A stretch of DNA of 64,000 nucleotides from Natronobiforma cellulositropha (GTDB lineage: Archaea; Halobacteriota; Halobacteria; Halobacteriales; Natrialbaceae), in the NCBI RefSeq assembly GCF_025629245.1, contig NZ_JANZXN010000010.1:40256-104255 (forward strand). The letters are read 5' to 3'. Shown one piece after another: positions 54,631 through 62,478 of this stretch (the first letter of the stretch is position 1; each line of letters opens with the position of its first letter). The translations under genes and the position numbers were made by a program. The notes under the pieces were generated by a model that was not told where the DNA came from, did no database searches, and saw nothing but the letters and a program-made list of their open reading frames with translations.

Positions 54631-55698
54631 TCAGTCGGCGGGCTGGCGGTCGAGCGGCTGGCCGGACCGGCCGCTGAACTGGCTCACGCCGATGCCGAGC
54701 GTCTCGTTGGTCAGCGCCTGGCTCTCTGAGCTACCGAGGTGGCCCGTCACCGCACGGATCGCGTCGACGTTCTCCGGGACGACGTCCGACTCCTGGTGGA
54801 TCGCCTGGATGAAGTAGCAGTCACGCCCCGAGAGTGAGATCGACGCCTCCCAGATCGCGTTCTCCCAGACGTCGCCACGGGACCGCCCGGCGTCGAGTGC
54901 GAGGTCTTTGAGCTGTCCGGTGCCGTCGATACCGGCGTACTCCGGCACCAGCAGGAGCCGATCCTCGTCGGCGAACCGGTCGCGAACCGCCGCACTCGAG
55001 TCGGGGACGTCCTCGAGGGTGACGTTGACCGCGTGGACGTGCATCAGGGTCGTCGGGACGGTGAGACCGACCGTGTCGATCTCGAGATCGGGGAAGACGG
55101 TTCGGACGTCCGGGCCGTGGTGTGAGGGCAGCGAGACGGGACTCGGGACGATGTCGTTGATCGGCCCACGGGTCGTCTGGCTCGGATCGCCACCGCGGCG
55201 GACGAGCGTCGCTCTGACCTTCTCGATACCGAAGGTCTCCTCGAGCGGCGCGACGACGCGCGAGAGTCCGGTCGTGTTACAGGAGACGACTCTGACGTAC
55301 TCCGCGTCGACCGCCTCCTCGTAGTTCGCCCGCGCGTTGAAGCTCACGTCGGCGACGGACGCGTCCTCGCCACCCTGGAAGAGCGCCGGCGTGTCGTAGC
55401 GTTCGTAGAGCCGTCGGTTCTCGGCACCGACACCCGCCGGCGTCGCGTCGACGACGACGTCGCTCGCCTCGACGAGGGCCGCGAGGTCGCCCGTGACCTC
55501 GAGACCGACCGCACGGAACGCTTCGGCGCCCGCCTCGTCGACGGCGTAGAGCGAATAGCCCGCCTCGAGGGCGCCGACGGCGGCGTAGTCGGGGCTCGCC
55601 TTCGCGACCCCACTGACCGTCATGTCAGGCTGGAGTGCGACGGCGTCCGCGACGCGTTTCCCGATGGTCCCGTATCCAGTAATACCGACCCGTATCAT
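54631..55698 (-). CDS. Type II (archaeal) glyceraldehyde-3-phosphate dehydrogenase
   Basis: 355-residue phosphorylating GAPDH of the archaeal class. The Rossmann start [19 protein letters not shown], nucleophile Cys140 ([11 protein letters not shown]) and catalytic-region histidines of the type II enzyme are present. In Haloferax volcanii the type II enzyme serves gluconeogenesis while type I serves sugar breakdown; the same split is likely here. It is transcribed away from the type I gene across a 235-bp palindrome-rich region, so opposite regulation is plausible. Confidence 0.95.
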   Translation of the reverse strand: MIRVGITGYGTIGKRVADAVALQPDMTVSGVAKASPDYAAVGALEAGYSLYAVDEAGAEAFRAVGLEVTGDLAALVEASDVVVDATPAGVGAENRRLYERYDTPALFQGGEDASVADVSFNARANYEEAVDAEYVRVVSCNTTGLSRVVAPLEETFGIEKVRATLVRRGGDPSQTTRGPINDIVPSPVSLPSHHGPDVRTVFPDLEIDTVGLTVPTTLMHVHAVNVTLEDVPDSSAAVRDRFADEDRLLLVPEYAGIDGTGQLKDLALDAGRSRGDVWENAIWEASISLSGRDCYFIQAIHQESDVVPENVDAIRAVTGHLGSSESQALTNETLGIGVSQFSGRSGQPLDRQPAD

Positions 55699-55797
55699 AC
55701 GCTTCGGTGTCCACCATGGACGGGCATAACTGTTTCGCAGATAATTGATAGATCGTCACTCACAACTGAGTTACTTTCTGGAATACTGCCGCTCGAG

Positions 55798-55828
55798 CCG
55801 CAATTATTGCGGTATGGCTACCCATACC
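55798..55828 (+). promoter_or_regulatory. Two adjoining palindromes between the GAPDH genes
   Basis: CCGCAATTATTGCGG (55798-55812) is a perfect 15-base palindrome with one central base. Sharing its last two bases is GGTATGG-CTAC-CCATACC (55811-55828), arms of 7 bp. They lie mid-way between divergent gap genes and are candidate operators for a sugar-responsive regulator (TrmB or GlpR type in haloarchaea). No regulator gene is adjacent. Confidence 0.5.
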
Positions 55829-55891
55829 TCGCTGGACGGACGTATCGATTCGAGTACCGATCGTGTACGATTCGGGACCTTCTCCCGGCGT

Positions 55892-55926
55892 CGAAAGAAT
55901 AAATTCTTTACTGCGGACCGCGAGTA
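55892..55926 (+). promoter_or_regulatory. Promoter of type I GAPDH with embedded palindrome
   Basis: CGAAA (BRE-like, 55892-55896) runs into AATAAATT as TATA box, about 33 bp before the ATG at 55934. The box is embedded in the perfect inverted repeat AAAGAAT-AA-ATTCTTT (55894-55909). TACT-N9-GAGTA (55909-55926) follows at the predicted start site; it resembles the published TrmB motif but with one or two extra spacer bases. Confidence 0.55.
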
Positions 55927-55933
55927 CTCATCT

Positions 55934-56992
55934 ATGAGTGAACATTCATTCTCGAGCGTCGACCTCGACCAGCCGGTCCGCGTCGGCCTGAACGGCTTCG
56001 GACGAATCGGGCGGAACGTGCTCCGGGCGTCACTCGAGCACGACGACGTCGACATCGTCGCGATCAACGACATCATGGACAACGAGGACATGGCGTACCT
56101 GCTGCGTTACGACTCCGTCCACGGGCGCCTCGACGACGTCTCGCTCGAGGGTGACACGCTGACCGTCGCCGGCCAGGAGATCGAACTCTGTTCCGAGCGC
56201 GACCCCACCGACCTGCCGTGGGACGACCTCGACGTCGATGTCGCCTTCGAGGCGACCGGTCTGTTCCGCACCCACGACGACGCGGCGAAACACCTCGAGG
56301 CCGGTGCCGAGAAGGCGATCATCTCCGCACCGCCGAAAGGCGAGAAGGACGTCCTCACCATCGTCTACGGCGTCAACCACGACGAGTACGGCGGCGAGGA
56401 CGTCGTCTCGAACGCCTCGTGTACGACCAACAGCGTCGCCCCCGTCGCGAAGGTCCTCGACGAGGAGTTCGGTCTCGAGTCCGGCCTGCTCACCACGGTC
56501 CACGCCTACACCGGTACCCAGGCGCTGATCGACGGCCCGCAGGCGAAGACCCGCCGCGGCCGCGCCGCCGCCGAGAACATTATCCCGACCTCGACCGGTG
56601 CCGCCATCGCCACCACCGAAGTCCTCCCCCAGCTCGAGGGCAAACTCGACGGCATGTCGATGCGCGTGCCCGTCCCCAACGGCTCGATCACCGACTTCAC
56701 CGTCGACCTCGCCGAAGACGTCACCAAAGAAGAGGTCAACGACGCCTTCCGCGCCGCCGCCGACGGCGACCTCGCGGGCGTCCTCGGCTACACCGACGAG
56801 GAGATCGTCTCCCGGGACATCGTTGGTCTCCCCTTCTCCTCGCTCGTCGACCTCGAGTCGACGATGGTCCTCGAGGGCGGTCTCGTGAAGGTCCTCACCT
56901 GGTACGACAACGAGTACGGCTTCTCGAACCGGATGCTCGATCTGGCGACCTACCTGATCGCCGAAGCCGAAGCAGAAGCCGCGACGGCTTGA
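55934..56992 (+). CDS. gap: Type I (bacterial-type) glyceraldehyde-3-phosphate dehydrogenase
   Basis: 352-residue GapA-type enzyme. NAD-binding GLNGFGRIGRNVLRA with an acidic residue at the cofactor site (AINDIMD), nucleophile Cys163 in SNASCTTN, and conserved HAYTGTQ, WYDNEYGFSNRM. Known in haloarchaea as the catabolic GAPDH, probably of bacterial origin. Its promoter contains palindromes, the pgk gene is 672 bp downstream, and a small Tat gene lies between. Start at 55934; an in-frame ATG at 55745 would absorb the promoter. Confidence 0.97.
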   Translation: MSEHSFSSVDLDQPVRVGLNGFGRIGRNVLRASLEHDDVDIVAINDIMDNEDMAYLLRYDSVHGRLDDVSLEGDTLTVAGQEIELCSERDPTDLPWDDLDVDVAFEATGLFRTHDDAAKHLEAGAEKAIISAPPKGEKDVLTIVYGVNHDEYGGEDVVSNASCTTNSVAPVAKVLDEEFGLESGLLTTVHAYTGTQALIDGPQAKTRRGRAAAENIIPTSTGAAIATTEVLPQLEGKLDGMSMRVPVPNGSITDFTVDLAEDVTKEEVNDAFRAAADGDLAGVLGYTDEEIVSRDIVGLPFSSLVDLESTMVLEGGLVKVLTWYDNEYGFSNRMLDLATYLIAEAEAEAATA

Positions 56993-57173
56993 ACATGTGA
57001 CCGTTTCGCTAGGCTTGCCCCCTCGGCTACTATAGCTGACCGTGTGGGATGGCGCTATCTGCTCACGTTTATCTAGGGCCATCTACCATTACCATTACTT
57101 ATTTCTGGGGGTATGGGCATACTCGACCTCTTAGAAAACCGGTAATAATCGAGGTATTGCATTGCCGGACGCA

Positions 57174-57539
57174 ATGACAGGGAAACTGTCCAGACGGTCT
57201 ACGCTGAAGAAGAGCGCGGTTGGTGCCCTCACTGGTGCAGGACTCCTCGCGATCTCGGGGACTGCCGCCGCGTCGACGCAGTACAAAGACTACAGGCTCT
57301 TCATCGACAACTGGGGCCACGAGGAAGGCGGTGCAGATTTCTTCATCGAGAAGGGTGGTACTCCGTCGTCGGTCCGTCACGTCGCAGGGGAGTACTTCGA
57401 CTGGTCGAACGAGCCGGACGGGTTGCACTTCAACGACTGGATCGTCGCCGACGGGTTGGCCGTATACAACGTCGAGAACTACGCCGAACCGGACGTCAAT
57501 CTCACGTCCGAAGGCGTCGACATCTGGATTAGGGAGTAA
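57174..57539 (+). CDS. Small Tat-exported protein, unknown function
   Basis: 121 residues. The N-terminus MTGKLSRRSTLKKSAVGALT is a twin-arginine signal, then a hydrophobic core ending GTAAAS. The mature 85-residue part is Asp/Glu/Trp/Tyr-rich (RLFIDNWGHEEGGADFFIE) and has no recognised family. A TATA-like GTAATAATC is about 28 bp before the ATG, so leaderless. It interrupts the gap-pgk pairing known from other haloarchaea and could be a recent insertion, since nothing in it relates to glycolysis. It resembles the 1897 gene only in the signal. Confidence 0.72.
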   Translation: MTGKLSRRSTLKKSAVGALTGAGLLAISGTAAASTQYKDYRLFIDNWGHEEGGADFFIEKGGTPSSVRHVAGEYFDWSNEPDGLHFNDWIVADGLAVYNVENYAEPDVNLTSEGVDIWIRE

Positions 57540-57664
57540 CCGCTCCCCGAAACTCTCGTTTTCGTACTACTACCACTGCTCGAGACGACGGTCGCTTCGA
57601 TATATTCACGAAACGCTCGCCTGAATTCGTCGCCTTTTATCCCCTGGCCCGTATCATCTCGACT

Positions 57665-58867
57665 ATGTTCAACACCCTCGACGACCTCGAGCCAGGCCAG
57701 CGACTCCTCGTACGCCTCGACCTCAACGCTCCCGTCGAAGGCGGGACCGTCCAGGACAACCGCCGCTTCGCCCGCCACGCGGCCACGCTCGAGGAACTGC
57801 TCGACGCCGACCACGCCATCGCGGTCCTCGCCCACCAGGGCCGTCCCGGCGGCGACACCTTCGTCTCGCTCGAGCAACACGCCGACATCCTCGCCGACCA
57901 CCTCGGCCAGGACGTCGCGTTCGTCCCCGACACCTACGGCGAGGAGGCGCTCGAGGCGATCACCGCGCTCGAGGCGGGCGACGTACTCGTCCTCGAGAAC
58001 GTCCGCATGTGTGACGACGAGTTACCCGAAGCCGACCCCGAGGAGAAGGCCTCGACCGAGTTCGTCAGTACGCTCGCGCCCTCGTTCGACGCCTACGTCA
58101 ACGACGCCTACTCGGCGGCCCACCGCGCTCACGCCTCGCTCGTCGGCTTCCCGCTGGTGATGGACGCCTACGCCGGGCGCGTGATGGAGACGGAGTACAC
58201 CGCGAACTCGGCGATCCAGGAGCGCTCGTTCGACGGTCCCGTCACGATGGTCCTCGGCGGCACCAAAGCCGAAGACCTCATTCCGGTCATCGAGCGCGTC
58301 GACGACACCGTCGACCGCTTCTGTCTCGGCGGCATCGTCGGCGAACTCTTCTTGCGCGCGGCGGGCCACGACGTCGGCTACGACGTCGACGGAACGGCGT
58401 TCTTCGACCACCAGTGGGCCGACCACCAGGAGACCATCGAGTCGGTCCTCGCCGCCTACGGCGACCGCCTCCACCTCGCGGCCGACCTCGCCTACGCGGA
58501 CGACGACGGCGAGCGGGCCGAACTCCCGGTCGAGGAGATCTCGAAGGAGACCTCGTTTCTCGACATCGGCACCGACAGTGCCGCCGCCTACGCCGACCTC
58601 GTCCGCGAGTCGGACGCCGTCTTCGTCAAGGGCGCACTCGGCGTCTTCGAGGACGAGCGCTTCGCCGACGGCACCGTCGACGTTCTCCGGGCGGTCGCCG
58701 AGACCGACTGTTTCTCCGTCGTCGGCGGCGGCGACACCTCTCGAGCGATTCCGATCTACGGTCTCGACGAAGCCGACTTCTCACACGTCTCGGTCGCTGG
58801 CGGGGCCTACGTCGCCGCGCTCACCGGGGACACCCTGGTCGCCATCGACGTCCTCTCCGAGAGCTAA
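57665..58867 (+). CDS. pgk: Phosphoglycerate kinase
   Basis: 400-residue kinase converting 1,3-bisphosphoglycerate and ADP to 3-phosphoglycerate and ATP, the step after GAPDH. The N-terminal substrate site (RLDLNAPVEGG, DNRRFARHAATLEELL, LAHQGRPGG) and C-terminal nucleotide domain (VLGGTKAEDLI, SVVGGGDTSRAI) are intact. It shares synteny with the type I GAPDH gene, as in Haloferax. TTTTATC about 30 bp upstream gives a leaderless start at 57665. Its stop overlaps the stop of the convergent phosphatase by 2 bp. Confidence 0.96.
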   Translation: MFNTLDDLEPGQRLLVRLDLNAPVEGGTVQDNRRFARHAATLEELLDADHAIAVLAHQGRPGGDTFVSLEQHADILADHLGQDVAFVPDTYGEEALEAITALEAGDVLVLENVRMCDDELPEADPEEKASTEFVSTLAPSFDAYVNDAYSAAHRAHASLVGFPLVMDAYAGRVMETEYTANSAIQERSFDGPVTMVLGGTKAEDLIPVIERVDDTVDRFCLGGIVGELFLRAAGHDVGYDVDGTAFFDHQWADHQETIESVLAAYGDRLHLAADLAYADDDGERAELPVEEISKETSFLDIGTDSAAAYADLVRESDAVFVKGALGVFEDERFADGTVDVLRAVAETDCFSVVGGGDTSRAIPIYGLDEADFSHVSVAGGAYVAALTGDTLVAIDVLSES

Positions 58868-59820
58868 TCTCCCTCTCGCCCCCGTTTCGTCTCCGTGACA
58901 CCGCTCGAGAACGCCTCGACGTCGACCGTCCGGCCGCTGAAGGGCAACCGACGCTGGAGCCACGCCACCTGTGGCCAGCCGTTGAGTCGCTCCGCGACGG
59001 CGGGGACGACCAGCACGGCCGCGGTCGCCGCCGCGTAGCCTGCGACCTCGAGCGGCCAGTAGCCACCGACGTGACCCGAGACGAGTCTGAGCGCGACGAT
59101 CGCTGGCAGCGTCAGGAGCGCCAGAACGAGAATCGACGCGCCGTAGGGTCGGTACGACTCCCCTCGAACGACGTACCAGGCGGCCGTCGCCCCGAGAGCG
59201 GCCCCGATGGTCAGCGTCGTAAACTCCCGCGATCCGAGCGCGTACGCACCGATGGCGATCAGCCCCGAGAGGGCGAAGACGGCCGTCGGCTCGGTGTCGC
59301 CGCTCCGGAGTACGGCCCAGACGAACAGGAGACCGAGTGCGACGCCGACCACGACGTCACCGAGGTAGTGGACGCCGATGACCACTCTCGAGAGGGCGAC
59401 GACGCCGATGACGACACCGGCGACCGCGTAGCGCTGGCGTCTGGTCCCCGTCTCCGCCACGGCCGCCATCGCCCCGTAGAAGGCCGCCGCACCGAGGGCG
59501 TGTGCGCTCGGGAAGCTGTAGCCGCCGTAGCCCGCGGGGGCGAACGCGAGGTGTTCGACCGGGCGCGGGTGCTGGAAGATGCCCTTCATCCCGGCGCTGA
59601 TCGCGAGCGCACCGAGTCCGATGGCGATGACGAGCGCGCGTTTCTCGCGGCTCGACTCCGCGCCGAACCAGTACAGCAGCGTCGCGAAGACGATCAGCGT
59701 CGCTCCGTCACCCAGGTGTGTCGCCAGTTCGAACCCCGGAATCAGCGCTTCCGGAATGGTCTCGCGAACCCCGACGTTCGTCGATTCGTCGAAGAAGATT
59801 CCCTCGAGCGTCGTCCTCAT
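58864..59820 (-). CDS. PAP2-family membrane phosphatase
   Basis: 318-residue polytopic membrane protein of the phosphatidic acid phosphatase type 2/haloperoxidase family. The three signature blocks are seen: KGIFQHPRP, PSAH in SFPSAHALG, and SRVVIGVHYLGDVVVG. About eight to nine transmembrane helices. Substrates may be phospholipid or isoprenoid diphosphates; undetermined. The ATG at 59820 is preferred to one further upstream. It is divergent from the aminopeptidase gene by 108 bp. Confidence 0.9.
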   Translation of the reverse strand: MRTTLEGIFFDESTNVGVRETIPEALIPGFELATHLGDGATLIVFATLLYWFGAESSREKRALVIAIGLGALAISAGMKGIFQHPRPVEHLAFAPAGYGGYSFPSAHALGAAAFYGAMAAVAETGTRRQRYAVAGVVIGVVALSRVVIGVHYLGDVVVGVALGLLFVWAVLRSGDTEPTAVFALSGLIAIGAYALGSREFTTLTIGAALGATAAWYVVRGESYRPYGASILVLALLTLPAIVALRLVSGHVGGYWPLEVAGYAAATAAVLVVPAVAERLNGWPQVAWLQRRLPFSGRTVDVEAFSSGVTETKRGREGD

Positions 59821-59928
59821 CGTTCCCGCGGAGCCACGGACGCGACTCTCAAAACACTGTCGGCGACGGTCGGCCGCGGTGGAGCCAGAGAGGAACACCT
59901 ATCCGCCCACCGCTCGAGACACTCGGAT

Positions 59929-60888
59929 ATGTCCACCGACGACCCGCTCCGTGAGCCAGCGGAGACCGCGATCACCCAGTGTATGGCGCTCGAGTCCGAC
60001 GAGTCCTGTGTGATCGTCACCGACGACAAACGCGACCCGATCGGGCAGGCGCTCTACGCCGTCGCGAGCGAGATCACCGACGACGCGCTCCTCGTGCGCT
60101 ATCCGCCGGGCGAGACCCACGGCGGCGAACCACCGGAGCCGGTCGCCGCCGCGATGGCCGCGAGCGACGTCTCGCTCGCACCGACGACCAAGAGCATCAC
60201 CCACACCCGCGCTCGCGTCGAGGCCACGCGGGCGGGCGCTCGCGTCGCGACACTCCCCGGCATCACCGAGGAGGTGTTCCGCACGGGTCTCGACGCCGAC
60301 TACGAGTCGATCGCCGCCCACTGCGAGGCGGTACTCGAGCAGGTCGCCGACGCGACCGAGGTTCGCGTCGAGACCGCCCGCGGGACGGACATCACCTTCG
60401 ACCTCGGCGACCGGTCGTTCCTCTCGGATACGGGTATCGTCCACGAACCCGGTGCCTCCTCGAACCTCCCAGCGGGCGAGGTGTTCGTCAGCCCCGTCTC
60501 CGCCGACGGCCGGTTCGTCGTCGACGGGACGATGGCCCCGCACGGCCTCCTCGCCGAGGGCCAGGACCTCACCTTCGAGGTCGAAGACGGTCTCGTGACG
60601 CACATCTCCGACGAGACTATCCGCGAGACGGTCGAGACCGCCGCCGAGGAGGTCGGCGACGCCGCCTACAACCTCGCCGAACTCGGCATCGGCACCAACG
60701 TCGCGGTCACCGACCTGATCGGCAGCGTCCTCCTCGACGAGAAGGCCGCGGGGACGGTTCACATCGCCATCGGTGACGACTCGGGCATCGGCGGCGACGT
60801 CGAAGCCCCCATCCACTTAGATGGTATCGTCCGCGACCCGGCCGTCTTCGCCGACGGCGTCGAAGTCGACCTGCCGCGAGCGCCGTAG
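59929..60888 (+). CDS. Aminopeptidase-like protein (COG2309)
   Basis: 319-residue protein related to M29 thermophilic aminopeptidases (AmpS/PepS; COG2309). It contains ASSNLPAGEVFVSPV and VDGTMAPHG, comparable to the conserved N-terminal and metal-site strands, and AELGIGTNVAVTDLIG plus HIAIGDDSGIGGDVEAPIHLDG near the end, corresponding to the E, H, D metal ligands of the family. It is shorter than typical M29 enzymes (about 400), so activity cannot be assumed. The ATG at 59929 starts the conserved part. Followed after 45 bp by the HVO_0476-type gene. Confidence 0.8.
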   Translation: MSTDDPLREPAETAITQCMALESDESCVIVTDDKRDPIGQALYAVASEITDDALLVRYPPGETHGGEPPEPVAAAMAASDVSLAPTTKSITHTRARVEATRAGARVATLPGITEEVFRTGLDADYESIAAHCEAVLEQVADATEVRVETARGTDITFDLGDRSFLSDTGIVHEPGASSNLPAGEVFVSPVSADGRFVVDGTMAPHGLLAEGQDLTFEVEDGLVTHISDETIRETVETAAEEVGDAAYNLAELGIGTNVAVTDLIGSVLLDEKAAGTVHIAIGDDSGIGGDVEAPIHLDGIVRDPAVFADGVEVDLPRAP

Positions 60889-60933
60889 GCGCCCTTCAAT
60901 CGGCTTTTACGCACGCGCCCGTTAGCCCCCTCC

Positions 60934-61587
60934 ATGAGCGAGACACCGGATCGACTCCCGACCCCGTGCCCGTCGTGTTCACCCACGCTCGAGACGGTCC
61001 ACGAGGTCCTCACCACCGGCGGCGGCCAGTACACCGTCCGCTGTAGCGAGTGCGGCCACGTCCAGAAGATCACGCCCGAACGCGAGCGCGAGGTCACCCT
61101 CGACGTCGTCGTCTCCCAGGGTGGCGACTCCTTCAGCGCGAACGTCACCACGCCCGAAGACGAGACGCTGGCCGTTGGCGACGAGTTCCTCTTAGAGACC
61201 GACGAGGTGCTCGCGACCGTCAGAGTCACCAGCCTCGAACTCTCGGGTGACCGTCGGGTCGACCACGCCCCCGCGACCGAGGTCGAGACCGTCTGGACCC
61301 GCGAGGTCGACAACGTCGGCGTCAACGTCACCATCCACCCGAACGACACCTCGAGAGACCAGAGTCGCTCGACTACCATCTACGTCCCTGGCGAGTACGA
61401 ACTCGAGGTCGGTGCGAGCGAGACCTTCGGCGACGACGAGTTCGAAATCGACGCCATCGTCGTCCGCGGCGACGCCGAGGGCTACCGGCGCGACCGCTTC
61501 GAACACGAAGGCGACATGGTCTTCGCGAAGGACGCAAAGCGCGTCTACGCCTGGGACGAGTCGAGCACCGCCTGGTCCGCCTGGTGA
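60934..61587 (+). CDS. HVO_0476-family zinc finger protein
   Basis: 217-residue archaeal protein with an N-terminal zinc ribbon (CPSCSPTLET, then CSECGHVQKI) and two beta-rich domains; the end (FAKDAKRVYAWDESSTAWSAW) is conserved. This matches the HVO_0476 family, whose namesake in Haloferax also lies close to gap and pgk, supporting local synteny. Proposed roles include RNA or nucleotide binding; none is proven. It is in the same direction as the aminopeptidase-like gene and may be cotranscribed. Confidence 0.85.
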   Translation: MSETPDRLPTPCPSCSPTLETVHEVLTTGGGQYTVRCSECGHVQKITPEREREVTLDVVVSQGGDSFSANVTTPEDETLAVGDEFLLETDEVLATVRVTSLELSGDRRVDHAPATEVETVWTREVDNVGVNVTIHPNDTSRDQSRSTTIYVPGEYELEVGASETFGDDEFEIDAIVVRGDAEGYRRDRFEHEGDMVFAKDAKRVYAWDESSTAWSAW

Positions 61588-61692
61588 GGCCCGTACTCGG
61601 CCACCGTACCCGGTCAGTTCGTGCAGACGGTGGTCTCTACTGGCCATAAGCAATATCTCTCTATCACTCAAACGACAACTCGATCTCACAAC

Positions 61693-62067
61693 ATGGCCAC
61701 GTCCGATAAAATTCTGAAAGAAAAACCACCGGAATTCTACAATCTACTCGCAGAGTGTATCAACGTTGCAGAACACCGTGGGCTGATCCACTACGAGGAT
61801 GCTGCCGAGATCGTTGGTGTGATTCCACTGAAGACGAATTCCTGGGCTGCTGCTATCAGCAAAGAAGTGACCCAGCATGGGCATCCGATGTTGAGTGCCC
61901 TCATCGTCAACAAAAATACCAAGGTACCGGGAGATGGCTTCTATACGCTCGCTCACAACCTCGATCCCGAACGGTTTAGCCAACACCCCGACGAACTGAC
62001 CGACCGGGAAAAAATTCAGCTCTGGGAAGCGGAACTCGAACGAATCTACGACACGTTCGCGAACTAG
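61693..62067 (+). CDS. Orphan protein of accessory type
   Basis: 124 residues from MATSDKILKEKPPEFY. It is predicted soluble and mixed alpha/beta, with VIPLKTNSWAAAISKEVTQHG, HPMLSALIVNKNTKVPGDGF and a C-terminal amphipathic helix. It resembles scattered bacterial orphan proteins with an LSALV...PG.GF pattern but I cannot name a family. GC content and codon use are lower than neighbours, suggesting transfer. Its TAG stop lies inside the left CTAG of the 88-bp repeat copy B, and two repeat elements follow. Confidence 0.72.
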   Translation: MATSDKILKEKPPEFYNLLAECINVAEHRGLIHYEDAAEIVGVIPLKTNSWAAAISKEVTQHGHPMLSALIVNKNTKVPGDGFYTLAHNLDPERFSQHPDELTDREKIQLWEAELERIYDTFAN

Positions 62068-62151
62068 TACCCCACCACGCGTCGACTGGTGAGTGAAACC
62101 GGGCGGCCGCACTCGGTTTCGCTCATCCGTTCGGGCTTGCCAAAGCACTAG
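62064..62151 (+). repeat. 88-bp CTAG-bounded repeat, copy B
   Basis: Same length as copy A (5409-5496) with no gaps. The internal stem is GAGTGAAACCG/CGGTTTCGCTC, with one T-G wobble and otherwise complete pairing. The ends are CTAGTAC and GCACTAG. It too starts on the stop codon (TAG) of the preceding gene, though here no convergent gene follows. Confidence 0.75.
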
Positions 62152-62167
62152 CTGTCACGAACACCTC

Positions 62168-62334
62168 GAAAGCCCCTGGCGCGCTCGACTCCCGAGGCTC
62201 GTTGTGGTCCTCGGCCTCCGGCCTGCGGTCCTTACATCGCCTGGGTTCGTCGAGCGACGGAAGACGCAAAGCGTCTTCCGAGGATCGCGAACACTGCGTG
62301 TTCGCTCACCTGCCAGCCCCTTTCAGTCCCACCC
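62168..62334 (+). ncRNA. Multi-hairpin structured element, copy Y
   Basis: Begins GAAAGCCCC and ends CCCCTTTCAGTCCCACC. Stems: GGCC-TCC-GGCC; CGGAAGACGC-AAA-GCGTCTTCCG (62258-62280); GCGAACAC-TGC-GTGTTCGC (62287-62305). Order, stem length and 3-base loops match copy X although stem sequences differ. It lies 16 bp after the 88-bp repeat and 144 bp before pcm. The 62068-62478 gap holds only these two elements plus an 8-bp inverted repeat GCCGGGCA/TGCCCGGC (62345-62352 and 62433-62440). Confidence 0.5.
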
Positions 62335-62478
62335 GCGGCCGTTAGCCGGGCAAGTGAGGCGAGTGGATCGAAGGAACTGTCTTCGCACCTTCCGTTTGGG
62401 AGCTTCTGAGCGTACCATCGAACACTGCTGACTGCCCGGCCACCCACCGTTAACCGCTTCGCCGTCGTAGCCCCTCGA

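Noticed and set aside
55909..55926. TACT-N9-GAGTA as a confirmed TrmB site
   Set aside because: The published motif has a 7-8 base spacer; here it is 9. Kept as a resemblance only.
57024..57034. GGCTACTATAG as a third copy of the 75-bp repeat
   Set aside because: Only 11 bases match and neither hairpin follows; more likely a TATA-type coincidence.
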